From NCBI GenBank assembly GCA_963580285.1, contig CAUZLF010000205.1:53565-117564 (forward strand): a stretch of 64,000 nt of DNA. The letters run 5' to 3'. The notes below the pieces were generated by a model. The model made no database searches and had not been told where the DNA came from. It saw only the letters and a list, made by a program, of their open reading frames with translations. The position numbers and the translations under genes were made by a program. Position 1 is the first letter of the stretch; each line of letters begins with the position of its first letter. The DNA is from Lucinisca nassula. Taxonomy: Eukaryota > Mollusca > Bivalvia > Lucinida > Lucinidae. Shown here piece after piece: positions 11,655 through 23,745 of this stretch.

Positions 11655-11855
11655 ATTTGTTTGTTTGTATTGGAATTTAACTGCCCAGTCAATACTATTT
11701 TAGGTTATTTTTGAGCCGGTCAGTTTACCTATCCACACTTTTCCTTGGCAGGCTTATACGTAAGCGGTTAACCAGTACAATGCACATTCTTTCGCCAGAA
11801 ACTGACAACTGCCCTTCTTGAATCAGCGGGAGAGAATGACCGTAGAAAAGATTTT
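11655..11855 (-). mobile_element. S1 SINE, 5'-truncated
   Basis: The reversed S1 tail (TTTGTTTGTTTGTATTGGAA) and body run as far as GGGAGAGAATGACCGTAGAA. The head is missing; an S2 repeat fragment follows. Confidence 0.85.
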
Positions 11856-11864
11856 TGTGACATA

Positions 11865-12085
11865 TTTACCCAACACTGAGATTAAATGACATCTTGAGCC
11901 AAACTGTCCAAAGAAACCGCTAGGGTTTTAGGGACAGTCTGGCTCGCACCACTCTTTTTTTTTTCCTGGGCAGGCTTGGACCTTCTAAGCAGTTTACCAG
12001 TACTCAAAAGTTTGGTCAGTTTCAGCTCTGGGTAGAATCACCACGCAGCCCAATCTATTTCTCCTACCCCTGATGGGTGGGGGTG
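11865..12085 (-). repeat. S2 dispersed repeat, truncated
   Basis: The reversed S2 body from CATATTTACCCAACACTGAG to the CCCCTGATGGGTGGGGG end. The tail is missing or replaced by the adjoining S1 fragment. Confidence 0.8.
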
Positions 12086-12089
12086 CTCA

Positions 12090-12358
12090 TCTCACAGACA
12101 GAGTAATGGAGAGTGAAGAGATAGAGGAAAATAAAAGAAAAGGACATGGAAACAAGGCAACTAAAATCATGTTCCCCCCATCCCACCTGTAAGGACAACA
12201 GGCCATGCCTAACTGAACCTATGTGACACACACTCTGATGCTGAAAAGTTCACACAACTTTTTGTTTCTCCCTTTACTCTTGTCCAGCTGATTCTGAGCT
12301 GAATTAATTAATTTGCCACACTCATTTCTGACTAGCAACCAATCAAAACTTGATATAT
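12090..12358. other. No recognised feature
   Basis: Purine-rich then AT-rich sequence resembling the 22445 repeat in its AGATAG/GGAAA stretch. Confidence 0.4.
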
Positions 12359-12742
12359 AGAGGATCTTACATGAGTGTTCATGTATTATTGAATTTATTA
12401 TACGAGTTGAGGAAAAGGGATAAAATGCGAGGCTTTGCCGCGCATTTTATCCCTTTTCCTCAACGAGTTTAATAAATTTAATAATACATGAGCACGAATG
12501 CAAGATTCTATTTACCATATGACATTTAAAACGCATTTTATTCACCATTGTTTTACAAAAATTTCAATATTCCACCATTAATAACACGACGACGTTAAGG
12601 ACTTCGTATGTGTAACGTTACGGGGCGTATCTAACTAATTTGCATATTTAATCCACTAGTGGATTATATATTTAATCCACTAGTGGATTATCGAATTTAT
12701 TGCATGACGTTATTACACTCTCGGACGCGACGTCATATGATA
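12359..12742. mobile_element. M8 element
   Basis: Hairpin tip GATAAAATGCGAGGCTTTGC CGCGCATTTTATC; the TAATCCACTAGTGGATTA palindrome is tandemly duplicated at 12650-12690. Confidence 0.85.
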
Positions 12743-12844
12743 AAATGTATTCATTCATTCCGGATGACAAACCATAGGTTTTAATCAGATGGTTTCTGCA
12801 TCTGCAGTTTGCCCTTTTAAGTAGGACAAGGTTTAATGAGTGGT

Positions 12845-12995
12845 TTTTGGTTTAGAGTTCAATGGCCCAGACAACACTATTGAGATCAAGTTGAGCCAAT
12901 TTATCTGACCACATTTTTCTTGGCAGACATGAGCATAAGCAGTCAAGTAGTATACCGGAAACTGACAATGGGGGATGGAACCTTTGATCACCTGA
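12845..12995 (-). mobile_element. S1 SINE fragment, diverged
   Basis: The reversed body AATGGCCCAGACAACACTAT ... TAAGCAGTCAAGTAGTATAC resembles S1 with many substitutions. Confidence 0.65.
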
Positions 12996-13267
12996 CCACC
13001 AGTCAGACACTTACTGAGCCGCTCAGTTAGTAAGCGTCTGACTGGTGGTCAAAGGCAGAGCCACGCCAGGTAGTGCATTTATTAAGGAAACCTGTTCCCA
13101 CATCAAAACTCTGAGAAAAGTTTTGCATCTTTAATAGTCTGAATGTTTGCATGCCAACAATTTGATCTTACAACAAAGTACATCAATAAATAAATGATAC
13201 AAAAGAACAATTTACAATATGAGCATCCTCATCAGATAACCTGTCTTTAGGATTTGTAATCAGCTAA

Positions 13268-13490
13268 GTATTGGGACGGACAGACCTAAGCAAACAGTGC
13301 AGACCCAGATCAGACTGCTCCCGAAGGAGCAGTCTGATCAGGGTCTACACTGTTTGCCATTCCATCTGCACTTAAGTGACCTTTTGGATTCGTTGCTGGA
13401 TCATGAAACAAAGTTGTTAAATTTTAGGCGAATTACAGCAACTTCTCATGGTGTCCAAATTTTTATGATTTTTACAGTAGACACAAACTG
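13268..13490. mobile_element. M7 foldback MITE
   Basis: Hairpin GACCCAGATCAGACTGCTCC / GGAGCAGTCTGATCAGGGTC then TGTCCAAATTTTTATGATTT. Related copies at 10190-10353, 19290-19450, 28225-28360, 31432-31650 and 44870-45068. Confidence 0.85.
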
Positions 13491-13706
13491 AGCTACCAAG
13501 ACTAGCAAGTCTTAAAAATTTTTTGAAGAGGAAAAGTAGCCTCCAAGCAGTGAACAAAAAAGTGCAGATCAGACTGTGCATCTGCACAGTCTGATCGGCA
13601 CCTTTGTTGTTCCCACATTATGACAACATATCCGTGCAACGTTGTGGTTCTTTCAGATCTCTAAAACGGTCAATTTTCTGGTGAAAACAGAGGTTGTCTG
13701 GGCTCA

Positions 13707-13919
13707 TTAGCCCTTCTCTTGCTGAATATTCATTTTAACCACACCCATCTCCGACTTTGAACCAATCAGATTACTTGATGTAATTTATTCCTACTAATTC
13801 ATAAACTGAATGTCAAACAGTGTAGATCCTGATCAGATGGCTTCTTCAGAAGCCATCTGATCTGGATCTACACTGTTTGCAAAGATAGGGATTGTCGTGA
13901 ACAGCAAGATAAGAGTTAG
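13707..13919. mobile_element. M1 MITE
   Basis: Central hairpin AGATGGCTTCTTCAGAAGCC ATCT and the GATAGGGATTGTCGTGAACA arm. Confidence 0.9.
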
Positions 13920-13920
13920 A

Positions 13921-14058
13921 ACTGCCTCAATGAGGTGGTTCTCTAACGAGTACCGACAACCGATATCTTGATGCAGAAATAAGAAAAGTAATGAATACCC
14001 CTGTAAGCCCCAGTTTTTTCTATATAAAAGGGGTTTACGGGGGTGTTCATTACATGGA
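13921..14058. mobile_element. M3 MITE fragment
   Basis: CTGCCTCAATGAGGTGGTTC, ACGAGTACCGACAACC and the AGGGGTTTACGGGGGTGTTC end. It abuts an M1 copy that ends at 13919. Confidence 0.8.
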
Positions 14059-14070
14059 CTGGTTAACTTG

Positions 14071-14414
14071 ATATCATATGACGTTGCGTCTGAGAATGTA
14101 ATAACGCCATGTAATAAATTCCATAATCCATTAGTGGATTAAATATGCAAATTAGTTAGAAATGCCCCTTAACGTTACATCTGTGACATTCTTAACGACG
14201 TCACATTTACTAATGGTTGTCAACAAATGAATAAAATGCATTTTTAATGTCATATGATAAATAGAATCTTACATGAGAGTTCATGTATTATTGAATTTAT
14301 TAAACTCGTTAAGGAAAAAGGATAAAATGCTCGGCACAGCCTCGCATTTTATCCCTTTTCCTCAACTCGTTTAATAAATTGAATAATACATGAACACTCA
14401 TGTAAGATCCTGTA
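14071..14414. mobile_element. M8 element, reverse
   Basis: Same parts in reverse order, with the palindrome at the right end (14275-14405). Confidence 0.85.
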
Positions 14415-14564
14415 TAAAATGGAAAAAAAACAACAACAGGTTTTTCATGACACAGCTCATATTGTAACTGAATAGAAGGTTACATGCATATGATAAACCA
14501 ATGTATAATCAAGAATAAAACCTGTATTGAGTAAAAACTGTATTGAAGAGATACTATCATGTAT

Positions 14565-17500
14565 ACAAGAGGGCCATGATGGCCCTGGATCGCTCACCTG
14601 ACCCATATGATAGAGTAACAAGTGGGCCTCTGGGAGGGCCATTATTGACCCCAGGGCTACAATGTGCATAATGTTAAGGGAGGTCTAAAAAGGTGAAGCT
14701 TCAAACCAAATATCAACAAAGCCTATAATTTGAACAATCTTGGCAAAGATCCACTAGACGAAGCTACACACCAAATATCAAAGACATGGGCCTTGGGATT
14801 TTAGAGACGATTTTTTAAAGATATTCCCTACATAGCCTATGTAAAACCAAATGGCCCCGGGGCGGGGACATTTTTGGCCTCAGAGCTATAATTTAAACAA
14901 TCTTGATAGAGGTCCACTAGATGAAGCTTCACTACAAATATCAAAGACCTAGGCCTTGCTGTTTCAGAGAAGAAGATTTCCAAAGATGATTTCCAAAGAT
15001 TATCTCTATATATAAGTCTATGTAAAACCAAAGGGCCCCAGGGCAGGGGCTATAATTTGAACAATCTTGGTAGAGGTCCACTAGATGAAGCTCCATACCA
15101 AATATCAAAGACATGGGCCTTGTGGTTTCAGAGAAGAAGATTTTTAAAGATTTACCTATATAAGTCTATGCAAAACCAAAGGGTCTCTGGCGGGGGCATT
15201 TTTGGCCCCAGGACTATAAATTGACTAATCTTGATAGAGGTCCACTAGATGAAATTTCACTACAAATATCAAAGACCTATATAGGCCTTGTGGTTTCACA
15301 GACGAATATTTTTAAAGATTTTCCCTATATAAGTCTATGTAAAACCAAAGGGCCCCCGAGACAGGGACATTTTTGGTCTCAGGGCTATAATTTGAACAAT
15401 CTTGGTAGAGGTCCACTAGATGAAGCTTCATACCAAATATCAAAGACCAGGGCTATCTGGTTTCAGAGAAGAAGATTTTTCAAGATTTTCCCTATATATA
15501 AGTCTATGTAATACCAAACGGCCCTGGAGCGGGGGCATTTTTGGCCCCAGGGCTATAATTTGAACAATCTTGGTAGAGGTTCACAAGATTAAGCTTCATA
15601 CCAAATATCAAAGACCTAGGCCTTGTGGTTTCAGAGAAGAAGATTTTTAAAGATTTTCCCTATATAAGTCTATGTAAAACCAAAGGGCTCCAAGGCTCGG
15701 GCATTTTTGGTCTCAGGGCTATAATTGAACAATTTTGGTAGAGGTCTACTAGATGAAGCTTCATACCAAATATCAAAGACCTAGGCCTTGTGAATTCAGA
15801 GACAAAAAATTTTCAAGATTTTCCCCATATAAGTCTATGTAAAACCAAATGGCCCTGGAGCGGGAGCATTTTGGCCCGTGGGCTATAATTTGAACAATCT
15901 TGATAGGGGTCCACTAGGTGAAGCTTCATACCAAATATCAAAGACCTGGGACATGTGGTTTCAGAGAAGAAGATTTTTTAAGATTTCCCTATATAAGCCT
16001 ATGTAAAACCAAAGGGTCTCGGGCGTGGGCATTTTTGGCCCCAGCACTATAATTTGAACAATCTTGGTAGGGGTCCACTAGGTGTAGCTTCATACCAAAT
16101 ATCAAAGACCTTGGCCTTGCGGTTTCAGAGAAGAAGATTTTTAAAGATTTTCCCTATATATGCCCATGTAAAACCAAAATGCCCCGGGGCGGGGCCATTT
16201 TTGGCCCCAGCAATATAATTTGAACAATCTTGGTAGGGGTCCACTAGATGAAGCTTCATACCAAATATCAAAAACATGGCCCTTACGGTTTCAGAGAAGA
16301 AAATTTTTAAAGATTTTCCCTATATAAGCCTATGAAAAACCAAAGGGCCCCGGGGCGGGGGAATTTTTGGCCCCAGCACTATAATTTGAACAATCTTTGT
16401 AGGGGTCCACAAGATGAAGCCTCATACCAAATATCAAAGACATGGGCCTTGCGGTTTCAGAGAAGATTTTTCAAGATTTTCCATATATAAGCCCATGTAA
16501 AACCAAAGGGCCCCTGAGCAGAGGCATTTTTGGCCCCAGGGCTATAATATGAACAATCTTGGTAGGGGTCTACTAGGTGAAGCTTCATACCAAATATCAA
16601 AGACCTAGGCCTTGCGGTTTCAGAGAAGAAGATTTTTAAAGATTTTTCCTACTTAAGCCCATGTAAAACCAAAGGGCCCCGGGGAGGTGGGGGGGGGGGG
16701 GGGGGGGGAGGGGGGGGGGGGGGGGCATTTTTGGCCCCAGCACTATAATTTGAACAATCTTGGTAAGGGTCCCCTAGATGAAGCTTCATACCAAATATCT
16801 AAGACCTGGGCCTTACGGTTTCAGAGAAGAAGATTTTTAAAGCTCTTCCCTATATAAGCCCATGTAAAACCAAAGGGCCCTGGAGCGGGGGCATTTTTGG
16901 CCCCAGCACTATAATTTGAATAATCTTGGTAGGGGTCCACCAGATGAAGCTTCATACCAAATATCAAAGACCTGGGCTTTGCGGTTTCAGAGAAGAAGAT
17001 TTTTACAGATTTTCCATATATAAGCCCATGTAAAACAAAAGGGCCCCAGAGTAGGGCATTTTTGGCCCCAGCACTATAATTTGAACAATCTTGGTAGGGG
17101 TCCACTAGATGAAGCTTCATACCAAATATCAAAGACCTGGGCCTTACGGTTTCAGAGAAGAAGATTTTTAAAGATTTTCCCTATATAAGCCCATGTAAAA
17201 CCAAAGGGCCCCGGGACGGGGCCATTTATGGCCCCAGCACTATAATTTGTACAATCTTGGTAGGGGTCCACTAGATGAAGCTTCATACCAAATATCAAAG
17301 ACCTGGGCCTTGTGGTTTCAGAGAAGAAGATTTTTTAAGTCTTTGGTGAAAAAAATCTATTTTTGGCTCCTATGACCTAGATGTGCAACGGACCGGAACC
17401 ATTTGAACAACTTTGAAAGGGGACCACCTAAGGATCATTCCTGTGAAGTTTGGTCAAAATCCGTTCAGTGGTTTAGGAGGAGATGTCGTTTGAAGAAATT

Positions 17501-17599
17501 GTTTACGGACGGATGCACGCACGCACGGACTGACGATGGACGACGGACAAAAAGTGATCCCAAAAGCTCACCTCGTCACTACGTGACCGTGAGCTAAAA
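14565..17599 (+). mobile_element. Helentron-like element, family A, about 17 units of about 167 bp
   Basis: The 5' end is ACAAGAGGGCCATGATGGCC (small hairpin) then TCGCTCACCTGA. The core is a tandem monomer of about 167 bp (TATAATTTGAACAATCTTGG ... AAGAAGATTTTTAAAGATTT). The tail has one different module, ACGCACGCACGGACTGACG, and a terminal hairpin around CTCGTCACTACGTGACCG before GAGCTAAAA. CTAA fits the Helitron/Helentron CTRR end. Short open frames across monomers are not genes. Confidence 0.85.
16681..16727 (+). repeat. Poly-G tract inside a family A monomer
   Basis: About 40 G in a row, interrupted only by A/T at three places, where other monomers have CCCCGGGGCGGGGGC. Strong G-quadruplex potential; the length may be an assembly estimate. 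Confidence 0.9.
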
Positions 17600-17714
17600 A
17601 ACAGGAGGATCAAATCTAAAATCACTAACCAGGAACTACAGACTGATCTGGAAGGCAGTTTTGGTAAAAGAACACAAGCACAGGTAATGAGACTTGCTTT
17701 CATATCTCGCAAAC

Positions 17715-17825
17715 TAAGGCCCCTGCCCATTGGGGCTTGAAGAAATAAATGGGCTGCATGATGCTTCCATGCAGAGGAACTAAGCCTGCCTAGGCAAAGC
17801 GGTGCGATTCTGAGATCTGGCAAGC
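17715..17825 (+). repeat. S2 dispersed repeat, internally deleted
   Basis: The S2 head CCCCTGCCCATTGGGGCTTG and part of the body to AAGCGGTGCGATTC are present; the rest is absent. Confidence 0.7.
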
Positions 17826-17829
17826 CAAG

Positions 17830-18700
17830 GGAAACAACTAGAATTGCTTTAGCGCTTAGCGCTTATGGTAGTTGCGCCCCTTGGTCGTCACCCGTTACAC
17901 ACAACCAGGGGAACCGGCAAATCCAAAATGGCGTCCTGTTTTGACATTTTAGCAATCACATGTTTTCAAACGCAGATTTTCAGCTGTTCTTGAATGTAAG
18001 TTAATTGGTAGACATAGTCCCCTTTGTTTGTTCTGTCACGGTTCTCACCAAGCTATCACCGCGACTTGTATTGGCATCTCGGCAAACTACCGCGACTTAT
18101 ATCGCACTCCGACCACATTGCGGTTTTCGGGCTATGGACCCCGACTACCGCGATATATTGGAGCTATACTGTACCACAATCTATGTTTTAGAGGGGAAAT
18201 AACAAAAATAAATAAGGTTTACCCCTGTAAACCCCAGCTTTGCTTATAAAAGTGGGGTTCAAGGGGGTCAAAATTATATAGGTGTGTTTTCGTGATGTAT
18301 GAAAAGAGCTCAAGACATTGAGTTGTCTCATTATTTTCCAAACAGCCCTTGTACAAGAAATACATTGGACACAAATTAATGCATCACAGCAACTTTTCTG
18401 CATGGGAAGAAAAAACATCAGAACCCCAACTGATAAGAGACAAAACATTTTTTGAAAGAGTTGCCTTCCTTAAAAGAGTATTCAATCGCTTTAACCTATT
18501 TTGTACCAAATGGAATATTCCTCCTTATATGTACCAGGAGTCCATGTAAAACATTAGGGGTGGCGGATTGTGTTTATTTTAAAATTTACTAGGAAAATGG
18601 CTGAACTTTTTGCAGTGTAGGCTGACACTGTTGTTCAGACAGTATACTTTGGAATATACTATCACAAATATTTGACACTGTCCAATACTTTATAGGCTGT
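17830..18700. other. Unclassified, with an M3-like scrap
   Basis: An M3-related piece lies at 18205-18285 (GGTTTACCCCTGTAAACCCC). Nothing else is recognised. Confidence 0.4.
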
Positions 18701-18705
18701 GCATT

Positions 18706-18918
18706 TTAACCCTTATCTTGCTGTTCACGACAACCCCTATCTTTGGAAACAGTGTAGATCCAGATCAAATGGCTTCTGAAGAAGCCATCTGATCAGGATC
18801 TACACTGTTTGGCATTCAGTTAATGAATTTGTAGCAATAAATTACATCAAGTAATTTGATTGGTTGAGAGAGAGAAATGGGTGTGGCTTAAATGAATATT
18901 CAGCAAGAGAAAGGTTAA
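18706..18918. mobile_element. M1 MITE
   Basis: Full-length, termini TTAACCCTTATCTTGCTG and CAGCAAGAGAAAGGTTAA. Confidence 0.9.
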
Positions 18919-18919
18919 G

Positions 18920-19290
18920 TGCACTAAAATAATGAGCAAACAGTGACAAAATCCCATGGCAAAATGCAAAGAATGTTGTAGCAAACATAAACAAATCAAT
19001 TACCAACAAACTTTAAGGTAAACATAAGAGAAAACTTACTCGGTGAACACAAGAAAAAAATACAAGGTGAACAAAAGAGAAAACTTACTCGGTGAACATA
19101 AGAAAAAATACAATGTTTTGAGAAAAGACTAAATGAGCTATGAGTGAAAATACATCTTCGAACAGGAGTTAACGCTAAATACACATATAATCTTCTACTC
19201 CATTGGAAAATAACCTTCCCAGCCAACCTCCAGAAAGACAGCTTACATTACTATCCATGCACTGTAAAATTCCTAAAAATTCCGACACCT
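18920..19290. other. No recognised feature; one short tandem repeat
   Basis: GAGAAAACTTACTCGGTGAA CA occurs twice at about 19028 and 19077 (period about 49). Confidence 0.5.
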
Positions 19291-19450
19291 TAAGGACTTA
19301 ATTCTCCTAAAATTCTGACAAATTTGTTTCACCATTCAGCAAGGAGACCAAAAGGTGCAGACATAATGGCAAGCAGTGTAGACCCTGATCAGACTGCTCC
19401 TTCAGGAGCAGTCTGATCTGGGTCTTCACTATTAACTTAGGCCTGTCTTT
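19290..19450. mobile_element. M7 MITE, reverse
   Basis: AAAGGTGCAGACATAATGGC then the hairpin GACCCTGATCAGACTGCTCC TTC AGGAG...GGGTC. Confidence 0.82.
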
Positions 19451-20030
19451 CCCAATACTTGGGTTCATTTTGGTAACGCAAAGCAAAGACTTAGATCAGC
19501 TTCCATGGATGTGCAGAGGCCGATCTGTCTTTATCTGTGCACACATGTGTAAAGACATTTTTTGCTTGTCGTAGCTCAGTTGTTATCACATGAAAGACAC
19601 ATGGTAAAATGACACAAATTACATAGCACTACATATGTGTAGACTGTCTAGGTAAGAAAGCATTGACAGTATTTCTTTCCTAACATTTTGAAACTACATG
19701 TATACAGAACTTGTGGCTATAAAGTATCCAATTAAGGGGTGTATAACAGGTCATACAGAGCCTTTCCTCTTAATTACTCCAAGAAACAAATGAGGCCATA
19801 CAACCGTGCTATACCCAAACTAAAGAATGTAGATTACATGTATACCGAAAAATGACAATTTATGGTCATTATTCTATATGATCTATACATTTTTGGGAAA
19901 CATTTTGACATTATACTAAGTCCCAAACAATGTTATACTGAACAGTGTTATAAAGAGATGTATGTGTAATGAAGTTAACTACATTGAATCTTCAACAACT
20001 CCAGCATGAACAGCCCATTTACCATGGCTG
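19450..20030. other. No recognised feature
   Basis: AT-rich; contains a GAAAAATGACAATTTATGGT / ATAATGACC-type small hairpin near 19846-19890. Confidence 0.4.
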
Positions 20031-20035
20031 AATCG

Positions 20036-20335
20036 AACAAGTCTGTGAAATGAACACCCCTAAACCCCACTTATATAGAGAAAACTGGGGTTTATGGGGG
20101 TATACATTATTTTTCTTATTTCTGCTCCAAGACATAAGTTGTGGGTACTCATTACAACTGCCTCAATGAGGCAGTTCTAATGAGTACACTCAATGAGGCA
20201 GTTCTAATGATTACCCACAACCTATGTTTACAGCATAAAAATAAAATATCATGGATTTCCATCAGAAAAGTACTCATTTTGGAGATGGGGAAAAACATGC
20301 ACTATGTCATACAGGGGTGTTATCGTAATGATTCT
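20036..20335. mobile_element. M3 foldback MITE with partially duplicated hairpin arm
   Basis: The GAGTACACTCAATGAGGCAG block repeats the CCTCAATGAGGCAGTTCTAA arm; flanks as in other M3 copies. Confidence 0.85.
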
Positions 20336-20587
20336 TGAATTCCTAGAGATTTTCTCCATAACTCCAGATGATTAAGTGATGCAAATGCCAGGGACATAAA
20401 ACTAAAGATATAGCATAATATATTGCTCAAATATAATATATTTATTGCTGAGTATCTATGTTTGTAACAAAACTGAAAAATACTGATAATTCATTTTCTC
20501 CTCAGTGAAATGAAACACAAAATCAGCACCTTATAGTCGGAGATCACCATTGTTCTACAAGAAAGAACACCATAAAATTCATGCACT

Positions 20588-20881
20588 CTTTACCCTTATC
20601 CTGCTGAATAAATTACACCACACCCACTTCTAACTATCAAACAATCATATTACATGATTTTAATGCATTTATTTAATTCACATGACAAACAATGCAGATC
20701 CTGATCAGATGGCTTCTTCAGAAGCCATCTGATCTGGATCTACACTGTTTGCCAAGGTTTAATTCACAAAATGCATGACAAACAATGCAGATCCTGATCA
20801 GATGGCTTCAGAAGCCATCTGATCTGGATCTACACTGTTTGCAAAGGTAGGAGTTGTCTTGTTCAGCAGGATAAGGTTTAA
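20588..20881. mobile_element. M1 MITE with duplicated central hairpin
   Basis: The 80-bp hairpin block occurs twice in tandem (about 20677-20757 and 20763-20845), the second lacking a few loop bases. Confidence 0.9.
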
Positions 20882-20949
20882 ATTTAATCTGCCACATAAT
20901 TTCTCTATACTATCAGAAAATTAGCAATATGATAAGAATTCAATATATT

Positions 20950-21128
20950 CTGCTGGCTTGACAGCAGTTAAAAATATATCATTAAAACTTTGATCATTTC
21001 ATGTGGCAAATAAGCAAAATATTTTTGATAAAGAAAATGTGAATAGCTGTCGCATTCGCAACATTTAACTGTTAACATTGTCAACATTTGTGGCAAATAA
21101 GGAAATACTTTTGATTAACAAAATGTGA
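20950..21128. mobile_element. M2 MITE fragment, disrupted by S2
   Basis: AT-rich M2 arms (AAAACTTTGATCATTTCATG, AAAATGTGAATAGCTGTCGC) end abruptly at the S2 tail. Confidence 0.65.
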
Positions 21129-21150
21129 GTTTTGTTTGTTTGTTTGATTT

Positions 21151-21420
21151 AGTTTATACAAATTTATTTTAGTTCGATTGCGATGAAAGCTTCAAGCTTA
21201 TTGGGTCGCTCTCGAACACTCATTCCGGGTGTTTTCACGCGCGCGCGAGAGAGAGGCAGTGGCTTTTACACCACTGCTACCCATTTACACCTGGGTGGAG
21301 TGGGGCAGTGTCATTACGTGTCTTGCCCAAGGACACACCTCGATACCGGTGGCCGGATTCGAACGCACAACCTCTCGACCATGAGTCGAACGCACTAACC
21401 ACTGCGCTATCGAGGCTGAC
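21151..21420 (-). mobile_element. tRNA-derived SINE (family S4) with a conserved central domain
   Basis: On the minus strand: GCCTCGATAGCGCAGTGGTT (A box), GCGTTCGAATCC (B box), then GTGTCCTTGGGCAAGACACG and CACCCAGGTGTAAATGGGTA. This central block recurs in SINEs of many invertebrates and may be the Meta domain; that name is from memory. The flanking 12-bp duplication TTTGTTTGATTT (21139-21150 and 21421-21432) shows insertion into the tail of an S2 repeat. Confidence 0.88.
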
Positions 21421-21720
21421 TTTGTTTGATTTGAGGTTTAACATCCCCATCAACACTGTAAAGATCATTTTGGACACGCTGCTTCCAATTTTGTGGGACT
21501 TTTACCCTACACTGGGATGAAATGACATCTCAAGCCCTGACGCACAATGAAACCAATAGGGTTTATAAGCATGGACGGGCGGACTCGCACCGCTTTGCCT
21601 GGGCAGGCTTAGATCCTCTAAGCGGTTTACCGGTACTCGTTTGCGGGTCGATTTCAGCTCTGCGTGGAAGCATCATGCAGCCCATCTATTTCTTCAAGCC
21701 CCGATGGGCGGGGGCGGAAA
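21421..21720 (-). repeat. S2 dispersed repeat, tail split by SINE S4
   Basis: A reversed S2 with its tail at the left. The CAAA tail continues to the left of the S4 SINE (21124-21150). The S2 copy itself appears to have landed in an M2 foldback remnant (20950-21128), giving three nested layers. Confidence 0.85.
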
Positions 21721-22030
21721 TGTATGCTGTGTGTACTCAATGAGGTGATTTAAATGAGTAAACACAGCATACTTTTATATCATAAAACGCCGAAAATAAG
21801 CCCTCAGTGGCTCAAACTACCCCGTCTCAAACAGATTTTTTGTGGTCCCAAAGGTGTTTGAGCCATTGAAGTTTGACTGTATTATGAATCAAGGAACACT
21901 ATATAGAAATTATGTTCATTATATATGCTAACCAAGTCTTTACACTAACAAACAAATCCTTGGACTAAGCAAAGTTGACAAACTGATCATGTAATATATC
22001 CCCCATACCATAATGGAGCCTATGGCACAA

Positions 22031-22287
22031 AATACCTAGAGTCCAGTTGTTCAAAGCACTGCTAGCTTAACAAGCTTGTTAGTAGCCAAAATATTAACTG
22101 TCCTAGTAAGTACAATATCTAATAGTGCTATTTTTGCTAAAAAAAAATGTGAGCAGCTTTTGCAAATGCAAAAGCTGCTCACATTTTTTTCTGCAAAAAA
22201 TATTAGTATATTTGCCATATTAAATTATCAAAGTTTTGACAATATGTTAACTAACAACATTGTTAGTATTGTACAACTGGCACCAGA
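22031..22287. mobile_element. M2 foldback MITE
   Basis: Same termini and central GTGAGCAGCTTTTGC hairpin as the 10552 copy. Confidence 0.9.
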
Positions 22288-22444
22288 TCTACATTGCATT
22301 ATCTGGTAGCTAGAATTTTAACATATCATCAAATACAGAACAAACTTCAGTATTATCAAATGCTTAAGTTCATAGTGTATTAATAGCAACAAAAGAAGGG
22401 TAAGAAGCCTCTTCACGAAATTGTGTTCTTGCCTTCTCCATCCT

Positions 22445-22795
22445 CCAGATTGATTGACTGATTGACTGTTTTTGGTTTAACAACACATCAAACCTTGTGA
22501 GTCATTTTGTGTTGTCTCCCAGAGAAAGGCAGAAAAAAGATAGAAGAGATAGTAGAGGAGATGAAAGTGAGGGACAGTGGAGAAAGGTGAAAATGAATGG
22601 AAGTGTAGAGACAGAAGAATTAAAAACACTCCCCCAATACAGTTTCTGGCTGCACAGACAGTAGGCCTTGTCCAATTGTGAGCAAATATCAGTTTGACGC
22701 CCCAGGGAGGCAAGATACTTGTCACGTTTGCCGCCCCCATCCACCCCACCTGTCTTCCAGATAAAATAATGACAATGAAAAATATTGGTCCTCAA
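22445..22795 (-). repeat. Retroposon-like repeat with TCAATCAG tail, unclassified
   Basis: On the minus strand it ends GTTGTTAAACCAAAAACAGT followed by CAATCAG repeats, a SINE-type tail. The body is pyrimidine-rich. I see no tRNA head. Confidence 0.5.
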
Positions 22796-22881
22796 AAATT
22801 TACGCTGTTTGTTGTAAACGAAATAGAAAAGGAAAGCTGTTTTAACAGTTCATGCATATAAAAATATATTTATTAAGAAAA

Positions 22882-23062
22882 TTTACCCACATCCTGCTAA
22901 ACATGAAAACCCACAGTGTAGATCCAGATCAGACAGCCATCTGATCAGGATCTACATTGTCATGCAGCTTGTGTATTAAATACATTGTAACAAGTAATTT
23001 GCCGAGCAGATAGTCAGAAATGGGTGTGTCCAAATTAATTTATTCAGCAGGATAAGGGTTAA
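22882..23062. mobile_element. M1 MITE, shortened hairpin
   Basis: Termini TTTACCCACATCCTGCTAAA ... CAGCAGGATAAGGGTTAA, with a reduced hairpin CAGATCAGACAGCCATCTGATC. Confidence 0.85.
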
Positions 23063-23104
23063 GATCTGAAATATGAGGCTACATATAGCACTTGAGTTTG
23101 GATA

Positions 23105-23325
23105 TGAGCCTGTCACAAAAAAACTTGTCTTCAAGGTTTGTGACCTGCCCTGCTTATAAATTTTAAAATGCCAACAATTGTTGGCATTTTAAAATTTATA
23201 AGCAGGACAAATGACATTCTGTGCTGATGTGAGCATGAAAATTGCCTCCTTCTACTTTATTTTAATATTCATGAGCATCATAAATTTCCTGCTCATCTGT
23301 GTTGAGTATAGAAAAAGTTTTCTTG
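23105..23325. mobile_element. M4 foldback MITE
   Basis: Central perfect inverted repeat TTATAAATTTTAAAATGCCA / TGGCATTTTAAAATTTATAA around ACAATTGT. Confidence 0.87.
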
Positions 23326-23334
23326 CACACCAGG

Positions 23335-23745
23335 CAAGCAAATCCATGATTCTACCCTAGGATAGAAATTTATGTTCTGACCCTGGTGTTCCGACCCAAA
23401 ATAAAATGTAATCGTGTGTTTGATAATTGCACTGGTTGATTACGACCTCGTATGCGCCGTCGTTAAGGTTGACGTCATGCACATTACGTGACGTCACTAA
23501 ACATTCCTGTAGTGTCATCACAATATGGCGGACGTTGGTAACCGAAGTGACTGCAGCATTAAAAATCCGTGCTAAAAATGGAAGGTATGCAAGAAAAAGA
23601 ATCCTATATGGGTGTGAGGGGTGGATAGACAAATCCATCCCTCGGGATCACTGTCTGTGATGATCCACTTCAGGGACAGTGACCCTCGGGACGGATTTTT
23701 CCATCCACCCCTCACACCCATATAAGATTCTTATATTATAACCTT
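23335..23745. mobile_element. M9 repeat with terminal hairpin
   Basis: Contains ACGTGACGTCACTAAACATTC and a hairpin (TATATGGGTGTGAGGGGTGG / CCACCCCTCACACCCATATA). Copies at 45985-46420 (reverse) and 55260-55560 (partial). Confidence 0.83.

Noticed and set aside
14457..17132. Short frames such as [20 protein letters not shown] in family A monomers
   Set aside because: Repeated in every monomer on the same strand and broken by stops; satellite sequence, not genes.
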